The translations under genes were made by a program, and so were the position numbers. 64,000 nucleotides of DNA, from assembly GCA_041686355.1 (NCBI GenBank), contig JAWLDZ010000006.1, positions 3,317-67,316 on the forward strand, in the 5' to 3' direction. Positions 54,167 to 63,885 of the stretch are shown one piece after another. Every line of letters starts with the position of its first letter. Position 1 is the stretch's first letter. This stretch comes from DSBN01 sp041686355 (GTDB lineage: Bacteria; Spirochaetota; Spirochaetia; DSM-16054; Sediminispirochaetaceae). The notes beneath the pieces were generated by a model. It made no database searches. It was given only the letters and a program-made list of their open reading frames with translations, and had not been told where the DNA came from.

Positions 54167-55788
54167 TGAATAAAAAAGATGTGTGGTTGTTGGGGGCGAT
54201 CGTTGTCATAGCAGTAATGCTTGGACTTACGCTTACAACCATACTGCAGCAAAAGAAAAGTACCAGCGCTATCCAGGAAGCTGATAAAATTGCGGAAATT
54301 GACAGGCTTCTGGCAAAGGGAATTGAAGGTACCGCGGTGGAAAATATTGAGTCCCTTGCCCGCAAAGATTTGTCTGCTGCAAGTTATATCCGGCTCATTA
54401 AACGTGCCTATCAAGTCTCTCGCCGTAACACTAACTACGACTTATATAATTATGTTTCTCAGGCAGCTTTGGAAGCATACCCTGCCAGATCGGATCTAAA
54501 TGCACTCCGAATTTACGGTCTGCTGCGTGAAGGCCATACCAAAGCAGCAGCAGATATTTATAATGAGAGCGAAATCGAAACCGAAGATTGGCCGAGCCTC
54601 AGCTCGGAGATAAGCCTATATGTAGAAAGCTCCGCGGCGGCTGATGAGGAAGTGCTTTCCAAAAAGAGTGAAGCCGAAGACTTTCTTTCGATGTATTACA
54701 AAACCGGGAGCCATGGTTTTTTGCTTGATGCAGCACTGCTTTTACTGCGCCAAGGGGAGATACAGGCTGCTTATTCTACTGCGACTGAAGAAACAGATTC
54801 AGGTGCCTTGCCCCCCGATTTTATGTTCCTCCTTGCCTTCGATGCAGCTAAATGGCAGCACGCCCACACTGTCTTAGCCAATCATCCTCAAATGTTCAAC
54901 AAAATTGAATACCAGTTTCTACAAGCAGATATTTCCATGTACCAGAACCGTCTTGACAGGGCGGAAGAACTGTATGAAAAGCTTTTAGAAAAAAAATCTC
55001 AGCTTGATACTGCTCTAAAACGCAGGGCTTTACTAAATACTCTGTACATCTACGATAAACTTGAAAAACCCATTTCCAATTCTATTATGCAGTTGGTAAT
55101 GGATATCTCTAGGGAAGACCCTGAAGATTCTGCGCTTCTGTTCGCCGGCTATTTTCTGTCGCAAAACAACACCGAACGGGCCCAGAGAGTTCTGGATGCT
55201 TCAGCTGACGGGGACCAGGAAAGTGTTTTGAGACAGGTTATTCAGGAAGGAACCGCTCAAAGGGTAAATCCCGAGCGTTACAAATCGCTGTTATGGCGAT
55301 TGGTATATCGAACCGAACAAGAGAGCTACGCCCGATATCTGGCTTGGTTCCTTATAGGAATTGAAGATATTCAGGGGCTGCAAAGCTTAACAGACCACAG
55401 CCGCAAAAACTTCGGCGACCGCAGCTGGATAGAGTTTTATGAAGCAGTAGTACTCATGTATTCACGGCAGTACATACACGCGGCAGAGACATTTAAGAGT
55501 GCTTTTTCCGGTGAGCCCCATTGGGAGTATCTCTACAATGCGGCTATAGCCTATTCCGTGTCCAACGACCTTTCCTCAGCACTCGACGAATTGAAGGCTG
55601 CCGAGGCGGTAGTACCCTCCGGTTCGCCCGGGAACGCAACAGTCTTAGCCGAACAGATAGAACTGCTTATTCAAAGCAACCGCCTTGCGGATGCACGCAG
55701 GCAACTCTCTATTTTGGAAAACAGGTTTCCCCACAATATGAAGGCGGGACTCCTAAAGAGTCTGCTTGATGCACGCTTGAGCGACTGA
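54166..55788 (+). CDS. Membrane-anchored TPR-like protein
   Basis: A 540-residue protein with one N-terminal membrane helix (VWLLGAIVVIAVMLGLTLTTIL) and a long helical-repeat region resembling degenerate tetratricopeptides (LQADISMYQNRLDRAEELYEKLLEKK, YIHAAETFKSAFSGEP). The bulk should face the periplasm. Its ATG overlaps the nusB stop by one base, and map starts 27 bases after it. No catalytic motif; partners unknown. Confidence 0.7.
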   Translation: MNKKDVWLLGAIVVIAVMLGLTLTTILQQKKSTSAIQEADKIAEIDRLLAKGIEGTAVENIESLARKDLSAASYIRLIKRAYQVSRRNTNYDLYNYVSQAALEAYPARSDLNALRIYGLLREGHTKAAADIYNESEIETEDWPSLSSEISLYVESSAAADEEVLSKKSEAEDFLSMYYKTGSHGFLLDAALLLLRQGEIQAAYSTATEETDSGALPPDFMFLLAFDAAKWQHAHTVLANHPQMFNKIEYQFLQADISMYQNRLDRAEELYEKLLEKKSQLDTALKRRALLNTLYIYDKLEKPISNSIMQLVMDISREDPEDSALLFAGYFLSQNNTERAQRVLDASADGDQESVLRQVIQEGTAQRVNPERYKSLLWRLVYRTEQESYARYLAWFLIGIEDIQGLQSLTDHSRKNFGDRSWIEFYEAVVLMYSRQYIHAAETFKSAFSGEPHWEYLYNAAIAYSVSNDLSSALDELKAAEAVVPSGSPGNATVLAEQIELLIQSNRLADARRQLSILENRFPHNMKAGLLKSLLDARLSD

Positions 55789-55815
55789 TATTATTAAACG
55801 GGAGATACAAAATTC

Positions 55816-56565
55816 ATGATAAAACTTAAAAGCCGCGAGGAAATAGAAAGAATAAGAGAATCCTGTCATCTGCTTGAACGGACTCATCAGGAAATTGCAA
55901 AGCTCATCGACGTGGGAATTACCACCCTCGAATTGGACCAATTTGCCAAAAACTATATAGAAACCCATGGCGGCAGCCCGGCCTTTCTTGATTATATGGG
56001 ATATCCGGCCAGTTTGTGTACCTCAGTAAACAGTGTGGTTATTCATGGTATTCCGGGGGAACATAAGCTCAAAAACGGGGATATAATCAGCCTTGACTTG
56101 GGTATCGATCTGAACGGGTATTTCAGCGATGCCGCGCGTACTTATGAAGTCGGCACTGTCTCGGAGGAAGCCCATGAGCTGGTGGAAGTAACCCGTCAGT
56201 GCTTATATGCGGGAATAGAAAAAGCATGTGCCGGTAATCGGATACAGGATATCGGTCGAGCAGTTTCAGCGCTGGCTAAACGACATAATTTTGGAGTTGT
56301 AAAGGATTACTGTGGTCATGGAGTCGGCTTCTCGCAGCATGAGGATCCGCAGATACCGAATTATGTAAGCCGGGGACCTAATCCTCGAATAAAACAGGGA
56401 ATGATCCTTGCAATAGAGCCAATGATTAACCTTGGTACAGGTAAGGTGGTGGTGCATGATGACGGTTGGACTGTCGAGACCGAGGATGGACAATTATCTG
56501 CCCATTGGGAACATACCGTTGCGGTGTTTGACGATCATACCGAAATTTTAACCCAGATAGATTAG
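55816..56565 (+). CDS. map: Methionine aminopeptidase, type I
   Basis: A 249-residue metalloenzyme removing the initiator Met. The ligands are the two Asp of DLGIDLNGYFSDAART, the His of GHGVGFSQHEDP, the Glu of AIEPMI and the Glu of SAHWEHTVAV-type region, all in place. A type I enzyme without N-terminal extension. Upstream GGGAG about 11 bases from the ATG. Separated from htrA by a promoter. Confidence 0.96.
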   Translation: MIKLKSREEIERIRESCHLLERTHQEIAKLIDVGITTLELDQFAKNYIETHGGSPAFLDYMGYPASLCTSVNSVVIHGIPGEHKLKNGDIISLDLGIDLNGYFSDAARTYEVGTVSEEAHELVEVTRQCLYAGIEKACAGNRIQDIGRAVSALAKRHNFGVVKDYCGHGVGFSQHEDPQIPNYVSRGPNPRIKQGMILAIEPMINLGTGKVVVHDDGWTVETEDGQLSAHWEHTVAVFDDHTEILTQID

Positions 56566-56573
56566 TGTTTTTT

Positions 56574-56603
56574 TTGACGCTTAGAGATAAAAATATATAT
56601 ATT
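56574..56603 (+). promoter_or_regulatory. Promoter of htrA-like gene
   Basis: TTGACG (56574-56579), 18-base spacer, TATATT (56598-56603). The -10 lies in a run of alternating A and T. It looks like a vegetative promoter; I see no clear sigma-E or CIRCE-type element. Confidence 0.6.
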
Positions 56604-56650
56604 CTATGTAACTGTTCAAACAAACCATAAGGTGTGGAGGAAAAGTGTGT

Positions 56651-58162
56651 ATGAATCACAGAAAATTATTCTATTCTAAGAAGTTCTTTCTGTTTAATTT
56701 GGTACTAGTTGGGATTCTAGTTGGTTTTACCCTCTCATTGGTGACATTCGGATGTTCTACGGATGTAAAGCCCGGTGAGAAAACCCAAGCACAGACAAAG
56801 CCTGCGGAAAGTGCAACTGATAGTGATACTTCAACGGCCCTCTCTTTGCAGAATTCCTTTAGAAGTGTTGCTGAGAAAGCACTTCCGGTCGTAGTGGAGT
56901 TAAAGATTGTAGAAATTCGACAGCAGCGGGCACCGGACTCCCGCGGCTGGCCGTGGGACTTCCTTTTTCCTGAAGAAAATGATAACGGCAATGGTGACAA
57001 CCAAGAACGAGAGTTCCGCAGCCAAGGACTCGGTTCGGGTGTTATTGTAAGAAATGAAGGGAATAAATACTATATTCTCACGAATGACCATGTGGTTGGA
57101 GAGGCCGACGAGATCATCGCGGTGCTGAACGACGGAAAGGAGTATACCGCCACGCTGGTTGGAAAAGACCCGAGAAAGGACCTGGCACTGGTAATGTTTG
57201 AATCGGAACAGGGAAATATTCCAATAGCCGAACTAGGTGATTCCGATGAAACCCAGGTTGGTGACTGGGTATTAGCAGTGGGCAGCCCCTTTGGTTTTGT
57301 CTCCAGTGTAACTGCCGGAATTGTAAGTGCAAAGGGACGCTCGGGACCCCAGGGCAATATAAGCGATTTCATACAGACCGATGCAGCTATCAACCGAGGA
57401 AATTCCGGGGGGGCGCTGGTAAATATTCACGGTGAGGTGGTTGGAATCAATACCTGGATTGCAGCCCCCACGGGCGGCAGTATAGGATTAGGATTTTCTA
57501 TCCCCATTAACAATGCCAAAAAGACTATCGACGACTTTATCACCAAGGGAAAGGTAGAATACGGATGGCTTGGGGTTACCGTTGGGGATGTGAACCGGGA
57601 GCTTGCTGAGGAACTTGGAATTGAAGAGACCAAGGGGGCTTTTATACATAATGTGTACATCGATTCTCCGGCGGACAAGGGCGGTATACGTCCGGGAGAT
57701 TTTATCACCCAGATAAATGATACGAAGGTCACCAGCCGCGATGAAGTTGTAAGGAAAGTCGGCGATTTAGAGGCCGGCGATACCGCTAGCTTTGAGGTAA
57801 ATCGCTTCGGAAATACACGTACTGTTAAAGTTAAGATTGGTGAGAGAAAGGACAGTGAAGAGATCCTGTCGAACCAAAAGAAACTGTGGCCGGGAATGAT
57901 TGTAGTACCCTTGGACGAAGAGGTTCGTCAGCAGCTTGAGCTGGATGATTCACAAAACGGGGTCTTAATCGCTAATGTTGATCGGGGAACAAAAACCTAT
58001 ATCGGCGGTATAAGAAATTACGATGTGGTTACAGAGATAAACGATAAAAAAATTGAAACAATAGAAGATTTTTATGAGTTGATTGGAGATAACTCCATCG
58101 ATGAGTTCAAAATTTCATATCTGCGGGAAGGCGAAAAATACTTTACCGGAATTGAGCGTTAG
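56651..58162 (+). CDS. HtrA/DegP-family periplasmic serine protease
   Basis: A 503-residue protease-chaperone of the envelope. N-terminal hydrophobic segment FLFNLVLVGILVGFTLSLV ends in TFGCS, which may be a loose spirochaetal lipobox or just an anchor. The trypsin-like domain has triad His147, Asp177 and Ser252 (TNDHVV, RKDLAL, NRGNSGGAL). Two PDZ domains follow, about residues 290-390 and 410-500. The ATG at 56651 is 10 bases after GGAGG; a GTG at 56645 is too close. Own promoter and a terminator hairpin after it. Confidence 0.93.
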   Translation: MNHRKLFYSKKFFLFNLVLVGILVGFTLSLVTFGCSTDVKPGEKTQAQTKPAESATDSDTSTALSLQNSFRSVAEKALPVVVELKIVEIRQQRAPDSRGWPWDFLFPEENDNGNGDNQEREFRSQGLGSGVIVRNEGNKYYILTNDHVVGEADEIIAVLNDGKEYTATLVGKDPRKDLALVMFESEQGNIPIAELGDSDETQVGDWVLAVGSPFGFVSSVTAGIVSAKGRSGPQGNISDFIQTDAAINRGNSGGALVNIHGEVVGINTWIAAPTGGSIGLGFSIPINNAKKTIDDFITKGKVEYGWLGVTVGDVNRELAEELGIEETKGAFIHNVYIDSPADKGGIRPGDFITQINDTKVTSRDEVVRKVGDLEAGDTASFEVNRFGNTRTVKVKIGERKDSEEILSNQKKLWPGMIVVPLDEEVRQQLELDDSQNGVLIANVDRGTKTYIGGIRNYDVVTEINDKKIETIEDFYELIGDNSIDEFKISYLREGEKYFTGIER

Positions 58163-58163
58163 G

Positions 58164-58190
58164 GTACACTACATATTAATTTCAGTGTAC
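58164..58190. repeat. Inverted repeat after htrA-like gene
   Basis: GTACACT (58164-58170) and AGTGTAC (58184-58190) form a perfect 7-base arm pair. It directly precedes the G/C-rich hairpin and may extend the 3' structure or bind a regulator. Confidence 0.4.
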
Positions 58191-58195
58191 ACTTT

Positions 58196-58223
58196 AGGGG
58201 GGGCTGTTAAGCCCTCCCTTTAC
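58196..58223 (+). terminator. Rho-independent terminator-like hairpin
   Basis: AGGGGGGGCT and AGCCCTCCCT form a 10-base-pair stem with one G-T pair around the loop GTTA, followed by only TTTA. It sits 7 bases before the ribosome site of the next gene, so it ends the htrA transcript or attenuates read-through. Confidence 0.55.
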
Positions 58224-58239
58224 ATATTCGGAGGTATTG

Positions 58240-58848
58240 ATGAAAGATTTTGTCGAGTACGATCAGGTACGAAACAACTCGCTTAAACTCGCATATACTA
58301 TTCACAAGGACGGGTTTATTCCCGATGTTATTTATGTACTCCTTCGAGGTGGTGCATATATAGGCAATGTGATTAGCGAATATTTTAAGATCGTACGAAA
58401 GGACGAGCGCCCCGTTTTTTATGCAGCCGTGGTCGCCCGCTCCTATACTGATATCCATCAACGCTCACGGGTAATGATAGACGGGTGGACGTATAAACCT
58501 GAGTACCTGCGGAACGGGGACAAAGTCTTGTTGGTCGATGATATTTATGACTCAGGACGAACAATGAACTATCTGGCTGAGGTTATCATGGACCATGGTA
58601 TTCCCCGAAAAGATCTAAAGATAGCAGTACACGATTATAAGGTATTTCCCGACAGCACGGAAAAAATGCCGGTCAGCCCCGACTATTTTTGCCGTAAGCA
58701 TACAGTCACCTCTCCTGAAAATGATGTGTGGATTCACTATAAAAGTCATGAATTAGTCGGCCTTACCAAAGAGGAATTCCAGAATAACTACTCCTTTACC
58801 GATAAAGGGTTTATAGAGATACTTGATAAGGAACTGTTTAAAAGATAG
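58240..58848 (+). CDS. Phosphoribosyltransferase-fold protein
   Basis: A 202-residue type I phosphoribosyltransferase. The PRPP motif is KVLLVDDIYDSGRTM, and YVLLRGGAYIGNVISEYF is the N-terminal phosphate loop region. Archaeal hypoxanthine and xanthine-guanine enzymes look similar, but the base specificity cannot be read from the sequence. The ATG at 58240 follows GGAGG (58230-58234). An exported giant gene begins 18 bases after its stop, so they may share a transcript. No upstream promoter is evident beyond the hairpin. Confidence 0.82.
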   Translation: MKDFVEYDQVRNNSLKLAYTIHKDGFIPDVIYVLLRGGAYIGNVISEYFKIVRKDERPVFYAAVVARSYTDIHQRSRVMIDGWTYKPEYLRNGDKVLLVDDIYDSGRTMNYLAEVIMDHGIPRKDLKIAVHDYKVFPDSTEKMPVSPDYFCRKHTVTSPENDVWIHYKSHELVGLTKEEFQNNYSFTDKGFIEILDKELFKR

Positions 58849-58851
58849 CGA

Positions 58852-58869
58852 GAGGGGGGTACGAAGATC
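58852..58869 (+). promoter_or_regulatory. Ribosome site in front of an ATC codon
   Basis: GAGGGGGG at 58852-58859 is a strong anti-16S match. Seven bases later the reading frame of the giant protein shows ATC (58867-58869), not ATG, GTG or TTG. No standard start codon occurs in this frame until GTG at 58915. Confidence 0.5.
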
Positions 58870-61800
58870 CCAAAAATAGGTAAATTACAAAAAATACCGA
58901 TTCTAATAATTCTCGTGTGTATTGGAACAGTTCAGCTGTACGCACAAGAAAATGCTGTGACCCTTTCACCTGCCCCTGGTGCTTATTCCGACGCAGTGTA
59001 TGTGAGTATCGAATCGAACAGTGATAAGCCGGTGCAGTACCGTTTCAGCGGCAGCAGCGACGACACCTGGGTGGACTACAGCCAGGCTCTGCACCTCTCT
59101 GCGCTGTCAGGCGAAGAACGTACTTTTAATCTGCAAGTACGCTCACAGAATGCAGGTGGCGATACGGTCGAGGACTTCCAGTACATTATCGACCGACGTA
59201 TGCCGAATGCGCCGGAAATCGATATACGTGAGGAGGATGCAGGATATCTTGTTGATTTTTCAGTGAACGAAAACCACACACAGGTAAAATACTGGATTTC
59301 CAGTTTTGATCGGCTCGAATTTAAGACTTGGGACACAAAGATGGTAGCAGCCCCGCCGAAAAGTGTGGTAAAAGCATACAGCGTTGACGAAGCCGGAAAC
59401 CGCAGCCGGGTGATCACTAAAAACCTTCCAGAGCGGCTTCCCTGCACAAGCTCCTCAGAGATTGAACTCCCTTCTCCGGTATCCGGAACTTTTGTAAATG
59501 CGCAATGGCTCGTTATTCCAAATGCCCACTGTTTTGAATGGGTTCGCTACAGCCTGGAAACAGAAAACTCCCGGGGCGATGAAGTCGCTTATACTGCCCC
59601 TGTGCTCATTCGGGCAACCGGAACACATACCCTTAGGATTCAGGCAAAGCCTTACTATCAGGAGCAGGTCTACGAGAAAAAACTGGAATTTACCATTGCC
59701 GAACCCCAGGATTCGTTTATAAACGCGTTTTCGGCAGCAGCTACAAAAGAGAGCGGGCCGGTTGGAGATATTCGTTTCTTTCCCTTACCAGCATCTATAG
59801 AGGGAGTTGAACTTTACTATAGCTTAGAGGATAGGCCTGTCAGCCCAAACCATCCTCAACTCGAATCGCCAATACCGGTCAAACTGACTGAGGGCATGAA
59901 AAATTTTTTAGTCTATCGTATTGGAGCGTATCTCCCAACCGAGGAGCGTATGCTGCAGTACCGTTTTTTTTATATCATCGATGAAAGTATACCTCCAAAT
60001 CCACAGTTTCGCTTATCTGATACGCTTCCATTCCGTTCAAAGCTTCAGATAGAATTAGAATCAGACAAGGAAGCTGATATTTTTTACACTACCGACGGCT
60101 CTACTCCCAACCGCTTCTCCTCCCGCTATACAGGGCCTTTTGACATTACATCCGATAGAAATTCGGATGTAGGAATAATACCGGTACAAGCTGTATCTCG
60201 CTATCCGAATGGAAACAGCAGTGAGATTGTACGAAAACAGCTGTCCTACGATAGAAGAGCGCCTTCTCCCCCAAGTTATGATATCCTCAAGATAGATAAG
60301 TACGGTGCTGATATACAGGTAGATCACCCTGACCCTTCTATGGAGATTGTGTATGCAGTGGGATACGGGAATACCCCTCCCTTGCAGATAAACCGAAACT
60401 CTCCGTTGATCTCAAGAAAATTAAGAGTAGATTTTCCCTATGGGTTTAAAGGGAAAGCCTTTGTACGTTTTGCAGCAAGGGATAAGGCCGGTAATATTTC
60501 AACTGCTACAAGTACCGCACGGGTAGAGGTGGACTCGGTACCGCCGCAAGCCCCCACTATAAGACGCGATCAGCAACAGATCACAATAACAGGTTCTCCG
60601 GAACTGTTTTACCGTGTCCAAGACGCAAATGATGAGTTTACGGAGTACACCGGGCCTATTGACTTAAGCGTCGAGGAGAACGTTCGGAAAGAGTTTAAAA
60701 TAGCCGCATACGCGAAGGATGCGGAGAATAATCGATCAAAGATTACGGAAAAAGTGTTTGTTATAGATACCCGCACTCCTAAACCGCCTCAGATCATCAG
60801 CAATGTGGATAGATCTATTGTTAATCGCCCCATTCAGGTTCGTTGTATTGGCCCATATGCGGATTCAGTTGTTTATTACAAATTGTTCAGAGTAGCAAAA
60901 GGAGACAGTCTTCCCCAGGAAGCTGAAGATTCACAACCCGGATTTTCGGATAGTAAATATAGTGAACCTATCCAACTCAGCGGCACCGAAGATAGGGAAG
61001 TTCACTATGTCGTAAGAGCGCGCAGCTATCAGCCTTCCGCAGAGGTATGGAGCCCTGTAACCAGCAGCTCCTTCACCATAGACAGAAAATCACCCGAAGC
61101 CGTCAAACTTGAGCCGATAATAGGTGAAACAAGACTTTTTTCTGAACCGGTTACTGTACAGTCTGAATCTGCCTCAGAGGAAGAGGAGAGCTGGATTTAT
61201 CTGACCGAAGGAGCTTCTGCAGCTGCTGATATACGCATCGAGACAATACTCGAAGAAGGAGTCCCCCTGTCCCGGGGAGTACTAATTGAAGGTGTCGAGG
61301 GAGAAGAGAAAAGCTACCGGATCCATAGCGCAACCGTGGACAAAGCCGGGAACAGCAGTCGGAGCGAAACCCTTGAACTCACGATCGATCGTAAAAAGCC
61401 TGAGATTCCCCCGTTAGAAGGCTTACCATCTGCAGCAGACACAAATAGACAGGTTAAAATTTCTGCTCCTGACGATTATCAACATAAAATTATCTATGAA
61501 CTTGCCGTTAACCAGGGCTTGCCGCCAGAGCCCACAACTGATTCACCAGTTCTAAAGGATTCCCCCCTAGTTTTAAGCAGGCCTTCCGATACTGACGGCG
61601 AAATAGATCATTATGCAATTTCCTTCAGAGCCATAGACCAGGCCGGAAATATGTCGCCGGTGAAAACGAATTACATAAGAATCTCCCGGATTAAACCACC
61701 GCCACCGCAGATTGTGGTGGAGCACATAGGCGAACAGAAGTTTTTGATTCATATAGATTCGGAACATGAAACGTCGATTTATGCAAAAATAAATGATGCA

Positions 61801-63873
61801 AAAACAAATAACAATAACTATAAACCTTATACCCAAGGCATTATTTTTTATCAAAGCGACACAACTGATAAGCTTATAATCGAGGCGTATTCAGAAAACA
61901 GCTTTGGGAATAGAAGTACTATTTCCAAAGAAGTTGTGTCCTTAAGGCAGTCCAACCAGTCCTTCATCTCTGGAGTGGAGGACGGCCGGATATATACCGA
62001 GGATGTGCTCATCAAACCGGCAGACAGCAGCTTAGATGTACGTTATGAATTATCAAGCAGCAAATACGGCGGTGATTCTCTGAGTGCCAATTCTCCAAAG
62101 CTCTTCAAACCCATCTCTGTTCGTCTTAGCCGAGGACAATCGGAGGAGTATCGCTTGTCTGTCGGGCTGTATGATGACGAGAGCGATTCAATTCACTCTA
62201 TCCAGAGTTACGAGTTTGCCATTGATAAGGCGGCACCACTTCCACCCCGGATAGTCGGCATTCAGCCGGGCTACCACTACACGGAAGATAAAACAATACG
62301 ATTTATTACAAAAAGGGATACCACGGTCTACTTTCGTACCAAGGGAGACGCAGCAAGCACTACTTCTTTTAGGCCTTATGTGCAGCCGGAAAAGGTAAGT
62401 GTCCGTCCGGGAACCAGAAAAAATATTGTTGTAGAAGCGTGGGCCGAAGACAGTGCCGGGAATCGGAGCCGGGAAGTTTCTAGTAGCTTTGTTATTGATA
62501 AAGAAAGCATTTATGTCTCGCCACAGGGGCAGGACTCATTTTCCGGGGGAAAGGATGCTCCCTTTCAGAGTATTGATAGGGCCTTATACGAGGCATCCTC
62601 CTCAAGTAGAAATACTATTTATCTTGCTGCAGGAGACTACACCATCAGCGAACCGGTTTCAGTAAACAAACAGCTTACTATAATCGGAGAATCCTCTGGG
62701 AACACTTCGCTGAAAGCGGGCGATGAGTTCAGCAGGCGTACACCGCTTTTTACAGTGTCCCGGGGTACTCTACAAATAGAGAATCTCCTCATATCAAACA
62801 GCAACTTAAATGGCCCTTTGGTGCTGCTGGAGGAGGAGTATTCGCGCTTAGCTATCAGTAACAGCAGCATTGTACACGAACAACCGGAAGCTCAGACTGT
62901 AATATGGTCAAAGGCAGGCGAACTTCTTCTAGACAATTCCCTGATAGAAATTGATACTGTTCGTGACGGCAGCATACTCAAAATTGATGACAGTACTGCT
63001 GAGCTAAGTGGCTCTACCATCAAAGCGAACAAGAGCTATAACACTCTTGTGTTGCTGCAGCTGCAGGGTTCCGACATCAAGATCAACGGTACTAAGCTCG
63101 AAGCCGCGGAATCTGAGAATGTACAGATAATAAGCGCTGAAAATTCTGATATTCTGATTGAAAACAGCTCGATCGATTACGGGACCGCCAGGTCAAGAGC
63201 AACCGGTATTCAGCAGAATAACGGGAGCTTGACCCTAAGAGATGCACGCATCGGCAACGATAGCGGTTCGGCCCACATTGCTGCCGGTATTAAACTGGAA
63301 AATGTGGATGCCGTAATTGAGGGTACTACTTTACACGGGGCTGCGGAGCTTGGCATTATTCAGCTTGAAGCCAAAAACAGCCGTCTGAACCTGCAGAATT
63401 CTACCTTAGAGAACGCCCGTACCCAGGAGTTTTCGTACCTTCTGCGACTTCAGGGGGGCAGCAGCCGCCTAAGCAATTCTCAGTTAAAGGCTGATAGATC
63501 GTATAATGTGTATGGGGTCGAATTAAGGGACCGCGCAGAGGCAATGCTGCAGAACAGCGAGATAGAGCTGCACCAGGGCGAGAGCAGTACCTACGGCATC
63601 ACGACCCAGGGGCCGGTGCTGTGTACGGTCCAGGACAGCCGTCTTATCAACAGTACCGAGGGAACTTCAAATGGAGCCGAATCGATAGCCGTACTCAAAG
63701 AAGGCTCCCAGGGTGATGTGAAATTACTGGATAACCTGTTCCGCGGCTGGACCTTCCTGCTCAGCAGCCCCGAGGTACAAGCCCGTGATGTAGAGACCCT
63801 CGAGGCTGAACGCCCCCCCTTCGATACCAGCACCCCCCACCAGGGAAACCGTGTAGAAGCCCCGGCAGAGTAG
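58867..63873 (+). CDS. Giant exported CHB_HEX_C-like and beta-helix protein
   Basis: About 1668 residues. From the ATC at 58867 it begins PKIGKLQKIPILIILVCIG then TVQLYAQ, a full signal peptide with cleavage after Ala-Gln. From GTG at 58915 only half of that peptide would remain, so I favour the ATC. Residues 20-1210 are about a dozen tandem beta-sandwich modules of the chitobiase C-terminal type, recognisable by YTTDGSTPN, YSLEDRPVSPN and recurring linkers such as IDRRMPNAP and VDSVPPQAP. Residues 1213-1668 begin YVSPQGQDSFSGGKDAPFQ, a DUF1565-like start of a right-handed beta-helix. Likely a surface or periplasmic binding protein; no catalytic residues identified. Confidence 0.75.
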   Translation: MPKIGKLQKIPILIILVCIGTVQLYAQENAVTLSPAPGAYSDAVYVSIESNSDKPVQYRFSGSSDDTWVDYSQALHLSALSGEERTFNLQVRSQNAGGDTVEDFQYIIDRRMPNAPEIDIREEDAGYLVDFSVNENHTQVKYWISSFDRLEFKTWDTKMVAAPPKSVVKAYSVDEAGNRSRVITKNLPERLPCTSSSEIELPSPVSGTFVNAQWLVIPNAHCFEWVRYSLETENSRGDEVAYTAPVLIRATGTHTLRIQAKPYYQEQVYEKKLEFTIAEPQDSFINAFSAAATKESGPVGDIRFFPLPASIEGVELYYSLEDRPVSPNHPQLESPIPVKLTEGMKNFLVYRIGAYLPTEERMLQYRFFYIIDESIPPNPQFRLSDTLPFRSKLQIELESDKEADIFYTTDGSTPNRFSSRYTGPFDITSDRNSDVGIIPVQAVSRYPNGNSSEIVRKQLSYDRRAPSPPSYDILKIDKYGADIQVDHPDPSMEIVYAVGYGNTPPLQINRNSPLISRKLRVDFPYGFKGKAFVRFAARDKAGNISTATSTARVEVDSVPPQAPTIRRDQQQITITGSPELFYRVQDANDEFTEYTGPIDLSVEENVRKEFKIAAYAKDAENNRSKITEKVFVIDTRTPKPPQIISNVDRSIVNRPIQVRCIGPYADSVVYYKLFRVAKGDSLPQEAEDSQPGFSDSKYSEPIQLSGTEDREVHYVVRARSYQPSAEVWSPVTSSSFTIDRKSPEAVKLEPIIGETRLFSEPVTVQSESASEEEESWIYLTEGASAAADIRIETILEEGVPLSRGVLIEGVEGEEKSYRIHSATVDKAGNSSRSETLELTIDRKKPEIPPLEGLPSAADTNRQVKISAPDDYQHKIIYELAVNQGLPPEPTTDSPVLKDSPLVLSRPSDTDGEIDHYAISFRAIDQAGNMSPVKTNYIRISRIKPPPPQIVVEHIGEQKFLIHIDSEHETSIYAKINDAKTNNNNYKPYTQGIIFYQSDTTDKLIIEAYSENSFGNRSTISKEVVSLRQSNQSFISGVEDGRIYTEDVLIKPADSSLDVRYELSSSKYGGDSLSANSPKLFKPISVRLSRGQSEEYRLSVGLYDDESDSIHSIQSYEFAIDKAAPLPPRIVGIQPGYHYTEDKTIRFITKRDTTVYFRTKGDAASTTSFRPYVQPEKVSVRPGTRKNIVVEAWAEDSAGNRSREVSSSFVIDKESIYVSPQGQDSFSGGKDAPFQSIDRALYEASSSSRNTIYLAAGDYTISEPVSVNKQLTIIGESSGNTSLKAGDEFSRRTPLFTVSRGTLQIENLLISNSNLNGPLVLLEEEYSRLAISNSSIVHEQPEAQTVIWSKAGELLLDNSLIEIDTVRDGSILKIDDSTAELSGSTIKANKSYNTLVLLQLQGSDIKINGTKLEAAESENVQIISAENSDILIENSSIDYGTARSRATGIQQNNGSLTLRDARIGNDSGSAHIAAGIKLENVDAVIEGTTLHGAAELGIIQLEAKNSRLNLQNSTLENARTQEFSYLLRLQGGSSRLSNSQLKADRSYNVYGVELRDRAEAMLQNSEIELHQGESSTYGITTQGPVLCTVQDSRLINSTEGTSNGAESIAVLKEGSQGDVKLLDNLFRGWTFLLSSPEVQARDVETLEAERPPFDTSTPHQGNRVEAPAE

Positions 63874-63885
63874 AGATTTTAGTTA

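Noticed and set aside
58915..58950. GTG at 58915 as the start of the giant protein
   Set aside because: It leaves a truncated signal peptide and lies 56 bases from the strong ribosome site; the ATC start fits better, although this is not proven.
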